Shown: piece after piece, positions 1 to 8,151 of the stretch
Layout: every line of letters begins with the position of its first letter
Numbering within the stretch: the first letter of the stretch is position 1
Notes under the pieces: generated by a model
The model's database searches: none
The model's input: the letters and a program-made list of their open reading frames with translations, nothing else
What the model was told of the DNA's origin: nothing
Origin: Candidatus Colimorpha pelethequi
Lineage (GTDB): Bacteria; Bacteroidota; Bacteroidia; Bacteroidales; P3
DNA length: 62,814 nt
Direction: 5' to 3'
NCBI GenBank assembly: GCA_018064245.1
Contig: JAGHVO010000017.1
Span: 1 to 62,814 of the forward strand
Translations under genes and position numbers: made by a program

Positions 1-437
1 AACCACCGCATTTTGTTCTCCGCTGCGCTATCGAAAGTCCACCGGACTTTCTTCACGTTCTCTTGGCAGAAAGAAGTATCGAGAAGAAAGGCCAGCGCCT
101 GTGGGAAGGTCAAAATTTCTATACGCAAATTTCCCAAGGCAAGTCTGCGCCCCCAATGCGACCAGGTTCGTCCTTGATTGATGGCTGTCTTTGGGCTGTT
201 CGTTTCACTCAAGAAAAGTCTTCGGAATTGCAAAAAGTTTTTTGATGGAAAAGAGTGAATTTTTAATTTTTTTGAGGTCGAAAACCCGAAAAAAATCATT
301 TTTGCGTCATTTTGATGAAAAAATAAAATGTTGATTAATATGCATATATGAATATTTTTATACGAAAACTCGTTTTTTTGCGTAAAAAATCGTAATATTG
401 CCAATCAATTTTAGGCATATTATATCTACTAAAAACT
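1..437. other. Non-coding 5' edge region with a short hairpin
   Basis: I see no convincing gene here. A 60-codon open frame at 63-245 has low-complexity composition and no recognisable motif. A perfect 8-bp inverted repeat with a 3-nt loop (GAAAGTCC at 33-40, GGACTTTC at 44-51) lies near the edge and may belong to an element or terminator that continues outside the window. From about 250 to 430 the sequence is very AT-rich. TAATATTG at 393-400, one mismatch from the Bacteroidota -7 consensus TAnnTTTG, is the best candidate promoter for the porP-gldK pair. Confidence 0.4.
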
Positions 438-1448
438 ATGAAGAAACGGCTGACACAAGCAATATTGATGATAGGCTTCTTGCTAATAGCAGGTAGTGCC
501 AACGCACAGCAGGGAGATATTGGATTCTCTCAGTTCTATGCCAATCCGTTGTACTATAACCCGGCTTTTGCTGGTTCGAAGGTTGCACCTCGTTTTTCGT
601 TGACATATCGCTGCCAATGGCCTTCGTTGGTGAGCGCTTATAGCACGGTTTCCGCTTCGTATGACCAATATATTCCCAAGTTGCACGGTGGTATCGGTGC
701 TATCATTCTAACCGACCGTCAAGGCGACCATGGAATGTTGTCCACCTCACAGTTGGGTGTGATGTATTCGTTTAGGTTCCAAGTGGGCAAAGAGGTGTTC
801 ATCAATGCCGCTTTGGAGGCTTCCTTGGCCAACTACAGCTTGAATTGGGATCCCAATACGATGCGTTTCCCCGACCAGATTGATCCTTCCAATGGTTTTG
901 TGAACCTCACCAGCGCTCAGATGCCTGACGAGACCAGCAAATGGCTGGCCGACTTCAGCGCGGGCGTTTTGGCATACGGACACGCTTGGTATGTAGGTGC
1001 CGCTGTTGCTCATTTCACGCAGCCTAACCAGGCTTTCTATGGCGAAGATCTGTTGCCTATGAAAGTCACTTTCAATGCGGGTGGATTGATCAACCTTTCC
1101 GAGGAACGCCGTCGCACCTCTGCTCTTGGTTTGGGTACACCGGTGCTTTCACCCAACTTTATTTATCAGTATCAAGGCGGCTTCCACTATTTCAACTATG
1201 GCCTCTACCTCGACTGGATGCCTTTCTTGGTGGGCGTATGGTATCGTAACGGCTTGGAAAATTCCGACGCTCTCATCTTCATGTTGGGCGTCCAGCAGGA
1301 CTATTTCAAGGTCGGCTACAGCTATGATATCACCGTTTCGGAACTCGCCAACAACACAGCGGGTGCGCACGAAGTCACCCTTGGCGTATTGCTCCCCATT
1401 CCTGAGGCCAAGAAGAAAATCAAGGCAGTACGTTGCCCGTCCTTCTAA
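438..1448 (+). CDS. PorP/SprF family type IX secretion membrane protein
   Basis: This 336-residue protein starts with a Sec signal peptide (MKKRLTQAILMIGFLLIAGS, cleavage probably after ANA-Q). It then shows the family hallmark QFYANPLYYNPAFAGS at about residues 32-47, followed by alternating beta-strand sequence expected of an outer-membrane barrel. PorP/SprF proteins support secretion or surface attachment of T9SS cargo, and many genomes carry several paralogs. The next gene, 59 bp downstream on the same strand, is GldK-like, and porP/sprF next to gldK is the usual core arrangement. This supports a core T9SS role rather than a stray paralog. Length is normal for the family. The family call is firm; the exact ortholog (porP or sprF) is not fixed by sequence alone. 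Confidence 0.88.
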   Translation: MKKRLTQAILMIGFLLIAGSANAQQGDIGFSQFYANPLYYNPAFAGSKVAPRFSLTYRCQWPSLVSAYSTVSASYDQYIPKLHGGIGAIILTDRQGDHGMLSTSQLGVMYSFRFQVGKEVFINAALEASLANYSLNWDPNTMRFPDQIDPSNGFVNLTSAQMPDETSKWLADFSAGVLAYGHAWYVGAAVAHFTQPNQAFYGEDLLPMKVTFNAGGLINLSEERRRTSALGLGTPVLSPNFIYQYQGGFHYFNYGLYLDWMPFLVGVWYRNGLENSDALIFMLGVQQDYFKVGYSYDITVSELANNTAGAHEVTLGVLLPIPEAKKKIKAVRCPSF

Positions 1449-1507
1449 AAGTGAAACTTTTTTTTGATATTAACGTAAAAGAAATAAATCAATCATTATC
1501 TACGATT

Positions 1508-3061
1508 ATGAAGATTTCTAAATCGACATTGTTTGTGCTAGGCGTAGCACTGGTTTTCGCCTCTTGCGGCAAAAGTCAACAGTCCGCAACTACGGGTTGG
1601 TATTTGAACGACCCAGAGTGGGGCGGATTTGAGGTATCAGAATACAACGAACAGGTTACAGGTCCTGGATTGGTGTTCATTGAAGGTGGTGCTTTCACCA
1701 TGGGTCGTGTGGCCGACGATGCCCGCTATCGTTGGGACAACAAGCCTCATACCGTTACGGTTTCTTCTTTCTATATGGACGAAACCGAGGTTCCCAACCG
1801 TTACTATCGCGAGTTCGTTTATTGGATGCAGCGTGCCTACGGCGAAGAGTATCCCGAACGTGTAAGAGACATCTATCCTGATACCAATGCTTGGCGTGAT
1901 CGTCTGGCATGGCGTGAGGGTTTAGTAGATTATTATTTCCAGAGCCCCATCTATGACGAATATCCCGTTGTAGGCGTATCTTGGGAACAAGCTTGCAAAT
2001 TCTGCACTTGGCGTACCGACCGCGTAAACGAGAAGATCCTCGTAGATATGGGCATCATCTTGCTCGACCAGACCGACCTGAATGGCGAGTCGGCTTTCCA
2101 GACCGATGTCTATCTTGCCGGTCAGTACAGAGGCGAGGCTGGCGAAGAGCTTGAGAATCTCGACCCCGCAGCCGGTGGCGAACCTAGAAGAGTACGTAGA
2201 ACCGATGGTATCTTGCTGCCTTCTTATCGTCTGCCCACTGAGGCCGAATGGGAATTTGCAGCCCTCGGCATAGTAGGAAACACTTACGACGAGCGTATCG
2301 TTGAGCACAAGACCTATCCTTGGGCTGGTCAGAGCTTGCGCTCCGCCAACAAGAAATATTACGGTCAGTTCCTCGCCAACTTCAAGCGCTCTCGTGGCGA
2401 CGCTATGGGCGTGGCTGGTAACCTCAACGATGGTTGGGACTATACCGCTCCTGTAAAGTGGTACTTCCCCAACGACTACGGTTTGTATCACATGGCTGGC
2501 AACGTCAGCGAATGGTGCATGGATGTCTATCGTAAGGATGTTAATCCCATCGGTGGCGACGACCAAAATCCATTCCGTGGTAATGTTTATAAGGCTCCTA
2601 CCTATATTGACGACGAAATCGCTATCAACGATACCACTGGTAGCATCATCTACAAGAACATCGATGACGACAACAACCGTCGCAACTATCGTCAGGCCGA
2701 CAACATCAACTACCTTGATGGCGACTATGCTTCCAGCATTTACGACTATTCTGGAAACGCCGCTATCGACCAATGGGTGATGAACACCGATTCTGACGAG
2801 GAAATGGACGAAGAGGCTGCAAGCTTGCTCTCCAATCCCGACAGCGTTACCAACATGATGTATCGTCGTACCACCGCTCGTCAGTCCGACGTTACCTCTT
2901 TGCTCAGCAACAAGGTTAGAGTGGTGAAGGGTGGTTCTTGGAACGACCGTGCTTACTGGATGCAGGCAGGCACCCGCCGCTTCTACGACCAGGATCGCTC
3001 TACTTCTTGGATTGGTTTCCGTTGTGCTATGGACCGTCTTGGTTCTCGCACCACTAAATAA
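1508..3061 (+). CDS. gldK: GldK/PorK-like T9SS lipoprotein (FGE-sulfatase fold)
   Basis: The ATG at 1508 gives a 517-residue lipoprotein with a lipobox (FASC, cysteine near residue 19). The frame is open back to 1433, but that would overlap porP and bury the signal peptide. The body is a formylglycine-generating-enzyme/sulfatase-modifying fold: FIEGGAFTMGR near residue 57, DETEVPNRYYREF, LPTEAEWEFAA, MAGNVSEWCMD, and a C-terminal VVKGGSWNDR...WIGFRCA. GldK/PorK forms the periplasmic ring of the T9SS with GldN/PorN. GldJ has the same fold and is the main alternative; adjacency to porP favours GldK. An acidic, Ser-rich insert (TDSDEEMDEEAASLL) lies in the C-terminal third. gldL, gldM and gldN, which normally follow, are absent; an OstA-like gene comes next. 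Confidence 0.8.
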   Translation: MKISKSTLFVLGVALVFASCGKSQQSATTGWYLNDPEWGGFEVSEYNEQVTGPGLVFIEGGAFTMGRVADDARYRWDNKPHTVTVSSFYMDETEVPNRYYREFVYWMQRAYGEEYPERVRDIYPDTNAWRDRLAWREGLVDYYFQSPIYDEYPVVGVSWEQACKFCTWRTDRVNEKILVDMGIILLDQTDLNGESAFQTDVYLAGQYRGEAGEELENLDPAAGGEPRRVRRTDGILLPSYRLPTEAEWEFAALGIVGNTYDERIVEHKTYPWAGQSLRSANKKYYGQFLANFKRSRGDAMGVAGNLNDGWDYTAPVKWYFPNDYGLYHMAGNVSEWCMDVYRKDVNPIGGDDQNPFRGNVYKAPTYIDDEIAINDTTGSIIYKNIDDDNNRRNYRQADNINYLDGDYASSIYDYSGNAAIDQWVMNTDSDEEMDEEAASLLSNPDSVTNMMYRRTTARQSDVTSLLSNKVRVVKGGSWNDRAYWMQAGTRRFYDQDRSTSWIGFRCAMDRLGSRTTK

Positions 3062-3085
3062 GAAATATTTGATATTCCGTGAGGG

Positions 3086-3119
3086 AAAGGTGCGACTCAA
3101 ATCTTTGAGTCGCACCTTT
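3086..3119 (+). terminator. Perfect 16-bp inverted repeat after gldK
   Basis: AAAGGTGCGACTCAAA at 3086-3101 is perfectly complementary to TTTGAGTCGCACCTTT at 3104-3119. A hairpin of about 15 bp can form 25 nt after the gldK stop. The stem ends in A/T triplets but no longer U-run follows, so it is probably a bidirectional or weak intrinsic terminator. Confidence 0.6.
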
Positions 3120-3257
3120 CTGTTCATAATCGTTTCGTATCGCACAGCACATTGCTGCCCATCAAACCCCTCTGAACGATTGGCAAATCGTGGAATTAAG
3201 GAATTGTTGATTTGATTTTAACTCTTAACGCATAACCTCCAGTTCGCTAAAATTTCG

Positions 3258-3265
3258 TATCTTTG
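3258..3265 (+). promoter_or_regulatory. Bacteroidota -7 element (TATCTTTG) before the OstA-like gene
   Basis: TATCTTTG matches the Bacteroidota -7 consensus TAnnTTTG exactly. It ends only 8 nt before the ATG at 3274, so the transcript would be nearly leaderless. No clear -33 TTTG is visible. Confidence 0.5.
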
Positions 3266-3273
3266 CAGTTTCT

Positions 3274-4785
3274 ATGAAGAAGTACCGTCACATACTGATT
3301 TTACTGTTTTGTTTGTGCTCTTATGGGGTATCGGCCCAGAAGATTATTGAGTATGAGGCTGGAATGGGGTCTCGAAACTCCGACAATCCCGACGAATGGG
3401 TGCTCTATGGCGGGGTAAAGGCTACGCATGAAGGCATGGTTCTGTATGCCGATTCGGCATTGCTGAATATGGAAATCAACGATTTTACGGCGTTTCGCAA
3501 TGTGAAGATTGTGCTGTCGGACACTACGTTCATCTATGGTGACCAGCTTTATTACGACGGTATGGCGAGAGTGGTGGATGTGTGGGACGACACGGTTGTG
3601 TTCATTGATGGCGGCACTGTTCTCAAGACTCCGCACCTGCTTTTCGACCGCAATACCAATACAGCCACCTATACAACTTGGGGTCACACCACCAAAGACG
3701 ACCGTATTTTGGACAGCCGCGAGGGATATTATGACGCAAATACCAAGGTCTTCCATATCTACCGTCATGTGGTGCTGCAGGATTCGTCGGCGTTGCTCAA
3801 AACCGACACGCTGGTTTACAACACGGTGACCGAAGTGGTGGATTTCACTTCACCAACGCATATCTATAGCGATTCCACGACGATTTATAGCGAGTGCGGT
3901 TCTTACAATACCAGCACGCGCTACGCCTATTCCACCAAGTCTTCCTACGTCCAAACCGAGGAAAAAATCCTGACCTGCGACACGCTCCATTATTATGTCG
4001 ATCGTGAGTATGGAAAGGCTTATGGCAATGTTAAATTGCGCGACACCGTGAATGATGTCACCTGCACGGGACGCTATGGCGAGAGCGACCAGCAACGACA
4101 TCTTTCCTTCGTCACCGATAGCGCCTTGGTGTTTTTTGTCTATGAGGGTGATACCGTGTTTATGCATGCCGACTCGCTGTTTGTGACCAACGATTCCTTG
4201 CAGCAGTTCCAGAGCGTGATGGCGTATCATCATGTAAAGTCTTTTCGCTCGGACGTTCAGGCTATGTGTGATTCGTGCTTCTTCTCCGTTCCCGATTCGT
4301 TGATGCACCTCTATTACGATCCCGTTGTTTGGTATGAGTCGTTCCAGTGCACGTCCGACACTATAGATCTGTATCATGGCGAGAAAGGATTGCGTAAAGT
4401 GTTGCTTAAGACCAACAGCCTTTCGGTGGAAATGGTTGATACATTGAAATACAATCAGCTGAAAGGAAAGAATACAATCGTTTATTTTGACACCGCTGGC
4501 GAACCTACTTATGCCGATATTCTGGGCAGCGCCCAAATGGTCTATTATCTTACCGAATCAGATAGTGCGGGCAACCTCTCCCTGATTGGGGTGAATGCCG
4601 GCATGGGGTCGGACATGCGTATTTATTTCAAGGAACGCAAGCCCGACAGGCTGGTGACCTATGGTAATCCTGACATGCAGGCTTATCCCATCGCGCAGTT
4701 CCCGCTTGACATGCAGCGCCTTAAAGGCTTTAATTGGAAAGACAGCAGACGTCCCAAAAAATGGATGGATGTGTTCAAGTGGTGA
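3274..4785 (+). CDS. OstA/LptA-like periplasmic protein
   Basis: This 503-residue protein has a signal peptide (MKKYRHILILLFCLCSYGVS, cleavage near AQK). Repeated beta-strand stretches built on phrases such as LYADSALLNMEIND and TLVYNTVTEVVDF are typical of the OstA-like N domain (LptA/LptD superfamily), which forms a beta-jellyroll that carries lipopolysaccharide across the periplasm. Bacteroidota encode an extended OstA-like protein of about this size in place of short LptA. It is probably periplasmic or attached to the outer membrane through its partners. The gene has its own promoter-like site and is followed after 119 bp by grpE. The general call is firm; the precise LPS-transport role is inferred. 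Confidence 0.78.
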   Translation: MKKYRHILILLFCLCSYGVSAQKIIEYEAGMGSRNSDNPDEWVLYGGVKATHEGMVLYADSALLNMEINDFTAFRNVKIVLSDTTFIYGDQLYYDGMARVVDVWDDTVVFIDGGTVLKTPHLLFDRNTNTATYTTWGHTTKDDRILDSREGYYDANTKVFHIYRHVVLQDSSALLKTDTLVYNTVTEVVDFTSPTHIYSDSTTIYSECGSYNTSTRYAYSTKSSYVQTEEKILTCDTLHYYVDREYGKAYGNVKLRDTVNDVTCTGRYGESDQQRHLSFVTDSALVFFVYEGDTVFMHADSLFVTNDSLQQFQSVMAYHHVKSFRSDVQAMCDSCFFSVPDSLMHLYYDPVVWYESFQCTSDTIDLYHGEKGLRKVLLKTNSLSVEMVDTLKYNQLKGKNTIVYFDTAGEPTYADILGSAQMVYYLTESDSAGNLSLIGVNAGMGSDMRIYFKERKPDRLVTYGNPDMQAYPIAQFPLDMQRLKGFNWKDSRRPKKWMDVFKW

Positions 4786-4904
4786 CAAAGTGTCAGTGCA
4801 GACTTCTTTGGCAAGAAACTTGAAGGAGATATGAATGTTGAGATGATTGGAAACATTGTAAATGCCTAAAACCAATCACCTTCTATACTCAAACAAAACT
4901 CGTT

Positions 4905-5489
4905 ATGGAAAATACTGATAATATCGAACAAGAAAAAATGCAACAGTGTGAGGACCAAGGGCAACAAGAGAAAGTCCAGGAGTCACAAGAACAGGAGCAA
5001 ACCTCCAAAAAAGAGAAGAAAAAGAAATGCTTCAAACACGATGATTCCGCCCAGAAGATTCAGGAATTGGGTGAAAAACTCGCTGAATTGAACGACAAAT
5101 ATATTCGTACCTATTCTGAATATGAGAATTATAGAAAACGTACCCAGTCGGAAAAGGCCGAACTGATTCTCAACGGTGGAAAGGACGTGTTGAAATCCAT
5201 TCTCCCCATTGTTGACGATTTGGAACGTGCATTGCAGGCAATGACCGACGAAAACGCCAAAGAGGGTGTTACCATGATTTACAACAAGTTGATGAATACC
5301 TTGTCGCAGAAGGGTGTGAGACCTATTGAAGCAAAAGGCGCCAAGTTCGACGATTCTCTTCATGAGGCAGTTACCCAGTTCCCCGCAGCCGACGAGTCGC
5401 AGAAAAACACTGTGATAGATGTCGTTGAAAAAGGTTACTTTATCAACGACAAGGTCTTGCGCTATGCAAAGGTTGTCGTCGCTATCTAA
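4905..5489 (+). CDS. grpE: GrpE nucleotide exchange factor
   Basis: This 194-residue protein has a long Gln/Glu/Lys-rich N-terminal segment (residues 1-50), then the GrpE coiled coil ([20 protein letters not shown]), the conserved [27 protein letters not shown], and a C-terminal beta domain ending in RYAKVVVAI. It releases ADP from DnaK during the chaperone cycle. dnaJ follows 32 bp downstream on the same strand, the standard Bacteroidota grpE-dnaJ pair. dnaK is not in the window. Length and motifs are normal. Confidence 0.97.
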   Translation: MENTDNIEQEKMQQCEDQGQQEKVQESQEQEQTSKKEKKKKCFKHDDSAQKIQELGEKLAELNDKYIRTYSEYENYRKRTQSEKAELILNGGKDVLKSILPIVDDLERALQAMTDENAKEGVTMIYNKLMNTLSQKGVRPIEAKGAKFDDSLHEAVTQFPAADESQKNTVIDVVEKGYFINDKVLRYAKVVVAI

Positions 5490-5521
5490 TAGAATTTCCA
5501 ACGCTCAACGCGAAACATACA

Positions 5522-6679
5522 ATGGCAAAAAGAGATTATTACGAAGTCCTTGGCGTAGGCAAGAATGCCACTCCTGACGAGCTGAAAAAGGCTTACAGGA
5601 AACTTGCTTTGCAGTATCACCCGGATCGCAACCCTGGCGACAAGGAGGCAGAGGAAAAATTCAAGGAGGCGGCCGAGGCATACGATGTGCTGAGTAATCC
5701 TGACAAGAAGGCACGCTACGACCAGTTTGGCCATGCTGGATTGGATGGCAATGGCGGTTTTGGCGGCGCTTCAATGAACATGGACGACATCTTCTCTCAG
5801 TTCGGCGATATCTTTGGTGATATTTTTGGTGGCGGTTTCGGCGGTTTCGGCCGAGGCTTTGGAGGCCAGCGCCAGCAGCGTCGTCCTCAGATGCGCGGTT
5901 CCAACCTACGCATCAAGGTGAAATTGACCCTGGAAGAGATTGACAAGGGCGCGGAGAAGAAGATTAAGGTCAACAAATACGTGCCATGTAAGACCTGCGG
6001 CGGCAGCGGCGCGCGCGGCAACAGCTACGAGACTTGCTCGCATTGTAACGGGCAGGGCGTCGTGTTGGAGGTGAAGCGCACTATGTTTGGTCAGATGCAG
6101 ACCCAGTCGGTTTGCCCTCATTGCGGCGGTGAAGGTCGTATCATCAAGGACAAATGTCGCGATTGCAATGGCGAGGGTATCGTAAAGGCCGAAGAGGTCA
6201 TCACCATCAATATCCCTGCGGGTGTTTCCGATGGAATGCAACTCTCCATGTCGGGAAAGGGCAACGCCGCTCCTCATGGTGGCGTGCCGGGCGATTTGAT
6301 TATTCTTGTGGAAGAGGTTCCTCACGAGCAGTTTGAACGTCAGGAGAGCAACTTGTTCTACAATGCCTTTATCACATTCGCAGATGCTGCCATGGGATGC
6401 ACCTTGGAACTTCCTACGCTCAATGGCAAGGTGAAGGTAAAGGTGGATCAAGGCACTCCTTCGGGAAAGGTGCTGCGTTTGAAAGGAAAAGGTCTGCCTG
6501 ATGTAAACGGCTATGGCAGAGGCGATTTGTTGGTAGCTGTGAATGTATGGGTGCCCAAGAACTTGACGAAAGAAGAGAAGGAACTGTTGTCGAAACTCAA
6601 TGCGAGCCCCAATTTCCAACCCAATCCCACCAAGCAGGAACGCGGTTTCTTTGACAAGATGAAAGACCTTTTCAATTGA
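5522..6679 (+). CDS. dnaJ: DnaJ chaperone
   Basis: This 385-residue, full-length type I J-protein has a J domain at residues 1-70 with HPD at 33-35, a Gly/Phe-rich linker ([14 protein letters not shown]) at about 95-120, and four zinc-binding CxxCxGxG repeats ([32 protein letters not shown]) at about 153-220. Two C-terminal beta domains follow. It stimulates DnaK ATPase activity and delivers clients. It is almost certainly co-transcribed with grpE. Directly after the stop begins the hexameric CCTTGA repeat tract described separately. Confidence 0.98.
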   Translation: MAKRDYYEVLGVGKNATPDELKKAYRKLALQYHPDRNPGDKEAEEKFKEAAEAYDVLSNPDKKARYDQFGHAGLDGNGGFGGASMNMDDIFSQFGDIFGDIFGGGFGGFGRGFGGQRQQRRPQMRGSNLRIKVKLTLEEIDKGAEKKIKVNKYVPCKTCGGSGARGNSYETCSHCNGQGVVLEVKRTMFGQMQTQSVCPHCGGEGRIIKDKCRDCNGEGIVKAEEVITINIPAGVSDGMQLSMSGKGNAAPHGGVPGDLIILVEEVPHEQFERQESNLFYNAFITFADAAMGCTLELPTLNGKVKVKVDQGTPSGKVLRLKGKGLPDVNGYGRGDLLVAVNVWVPKNLTKEEKELLSKLNASPNFQPNPTKQERGFFDKMKDLFN

Positions 6680-6688
6680 TGATTGGGA

Positions 6689-6786
6689 GGCCTTAACCTT
6701 GACTTTGACCTTGACCTTGACTTTGACTTTGACCTTGACCTTAACCTTGACTTTAACCTTGATCTTTCACTCTTAACTCTTAACTA
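6689..6786 (+). repeat. Intergenic CTTGAC/CTTAAC hexamer array followed by CTCTTAA heptads
   Basis: About 65 bp consist of tandem 6-nt units alternating CTTGAC, CTTTGA and CTTAAC. They are followed by CACTCTTAACTCTTAAC, which is made of CTCTTAA heptads, and then by ATTCTCG heptads up to the next gene. The same A-then-B order recurs at 17.04, 22.70 and 24.15 kb. The last CCTTGAC unit (6807-6813) supplies the TTG start codon of the next gene. Confidence 0.8.
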
Positions 6787-6808
6787 ATTCTCGATTCTCG
6801 ATTAACCC

Positions 6809-8086
6809 TTGACGGAAGCTTTTCTACAGTATGTATGGCAATATCAGTTGCTGGAAGGTCCGTTGACCACAACGGATGGACAGTTGGTGTGTGTGATGAA
6901 TGTAGGAATGCTGAATCGTGATGCCGGTCCGGATTTTATTTCAAGTAGGCTCCGTATTGGCGATATGGAGTGGGCTGGAAATGTGGAAGTTCATGTCAAG
7001 TCGTCGGATTGGAACAAGCATCGTCATTCCCAAGACCATGCCTACGATAATGTGGTACTGCATGTGGTGTATGAGCATGACGCCGAGGTCTTGGTATGTG
7101 GGGAACGTAAGCTCCCAACGGTGGAACTCAAGCATTTTATTCCGATAGTGCTTTGGAACAATTACGAGGCGTTGCTCGCTCCTCCCGATGCGAGGGAGAT
7201 CGCTTGCGCAGATAAACTTCACGACATTCCTTCCGTACAGTTCAACGCCTACCTTGAGCGTTTGCTGGTGGAACGCCTCCAACGTAAAACCGAGATGGTG
7301 CGAAGGATGCTAAAGGAGTCCAATGGCAGTTGGGAACACGTTTGCTATTGGATGATTGCCCATTATTTTGGCGGCGTGACCAACGCATTGACATTTGAAC
7401 TTTTGGCGAAAGCCACCGACTATAGGCTACTGTCTCGTTGGAAGGACAATCCGCAACGTTTGGAGGCTTTGCTTTTTGGTCAGGCAGGTTTGTTGGAGTC
7501 GGATTTCCAGGATGACTATCCGCAACTTTTGCGGTCGGACTACACCGCCTTGCGCGCTGGTGCCAAATTGTCGCCTTTGGCAGGCCATTTGTGGCGTTTT
7601 TTCCGTCTGCGACCTTCGGCATTTCCAACCTTGCGTATCAGTCAGTTTGCACAACTGTTGGCCAAGAACCCCAATCTATTCTCCCAGTTGCTGGATTCCA
7701 GCGACTTGGAGCGTTTGGAGTCTTTCTTTATGGTTGCAGCGTCGGATTATTGGACTACTCATTATCAGTTTGATGCGCCGTCGCGTCCTTGCAAGAAAAC
7801 CACTGGTAAGCCATTTGTGGTTGGATTGATCATCAACGCGTGGATTCCTTTGTTGTTTGAATATGGTGTGCAGCATGGATCGGAAGAACATAAGGAATTG
7901 GCTTTGGAACTTTTGACGCAACTGCGTCCGGAGAAAAACAAGATTGTCACTTATTGGAATAATGCAGGTGTTGGAGTGGAGAACGCTTTTCAATCACAGG
8001 CACTTATCCAACTTTATAACGAATATTGCAAAAACAAAAAATGTTTGCAGTGTCGCTTGGGGTACTATGCTATCTCAAAGACGTAA
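6809..8086 (+). CDS. DUF2851 family protein
   Basis: This 425-residue protein opens with the DUF2851 pattern: MTEAFLQYVWQYQLL, then NRDAGPDF near residue 37, RIGDMEWAGNVEVHVKSSDW, and later YWMIAHYFGG. The family is common in Bacteroidota and has no settled function; its N-terminal half suggests a nuclease-like fold, but I would not assign activity. The start is TTG at 6809: translation from there gives exactly the conserved family N-terminus, and no ATG fits. The codon lies at the edge of the repeat tract, so repeat sequence reaches the initiation site. A Cys pair near the end (KCLQCRLGYY) is typical of the family. Confidence 0.82.
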   Translation: MTEAFLQYVWQYQLLEGPLTTTDGQLVCVMNVGMLNRDAGPDFISSRLRIGDMEWAGNVEVHVKSSDWNKHRHSQDHAYDNVVLHVVYEHDAEVLVCGERKLPTVELKHFIPIVLWNNYEALLAPPDAREIACADKLHDIPSVQFNAYLERLLVERLQRKTEMVRRMLKESNGSWEHVCYWMIAHYFGGVTNALTFELLAKATDYRLLSRWKDNPQRLEALLFGQAGLLESDFQDDYPQLLRSDYTALRAGAKLSPLAGHLWRFFRLRPSAFPTLRISQFAQLLAKNPNLFSQLLDSSDLERLESFFMVAASDYWTTHYQFDAPSRPCKKTTGKPFVVGLIINAWIPLLFEYGVQHGSEEHKELALELLTQLRPEKNKIVTYWNNAGVGVENAFQSQALIQLYNEYCKNKKCLQCRLGYYAISKT

Positions 8087-8151
8087 GGCTTTTTAGCTGA
8101 CAAGGCACTGCATCATACGTCTATATAGTTAACGTCAAACGTCATATATCA

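Noticed and set aside
63..245. Small 60-codon frame near the window start
   Set aside because: No motif or good start context, and composition unlike the real genes.
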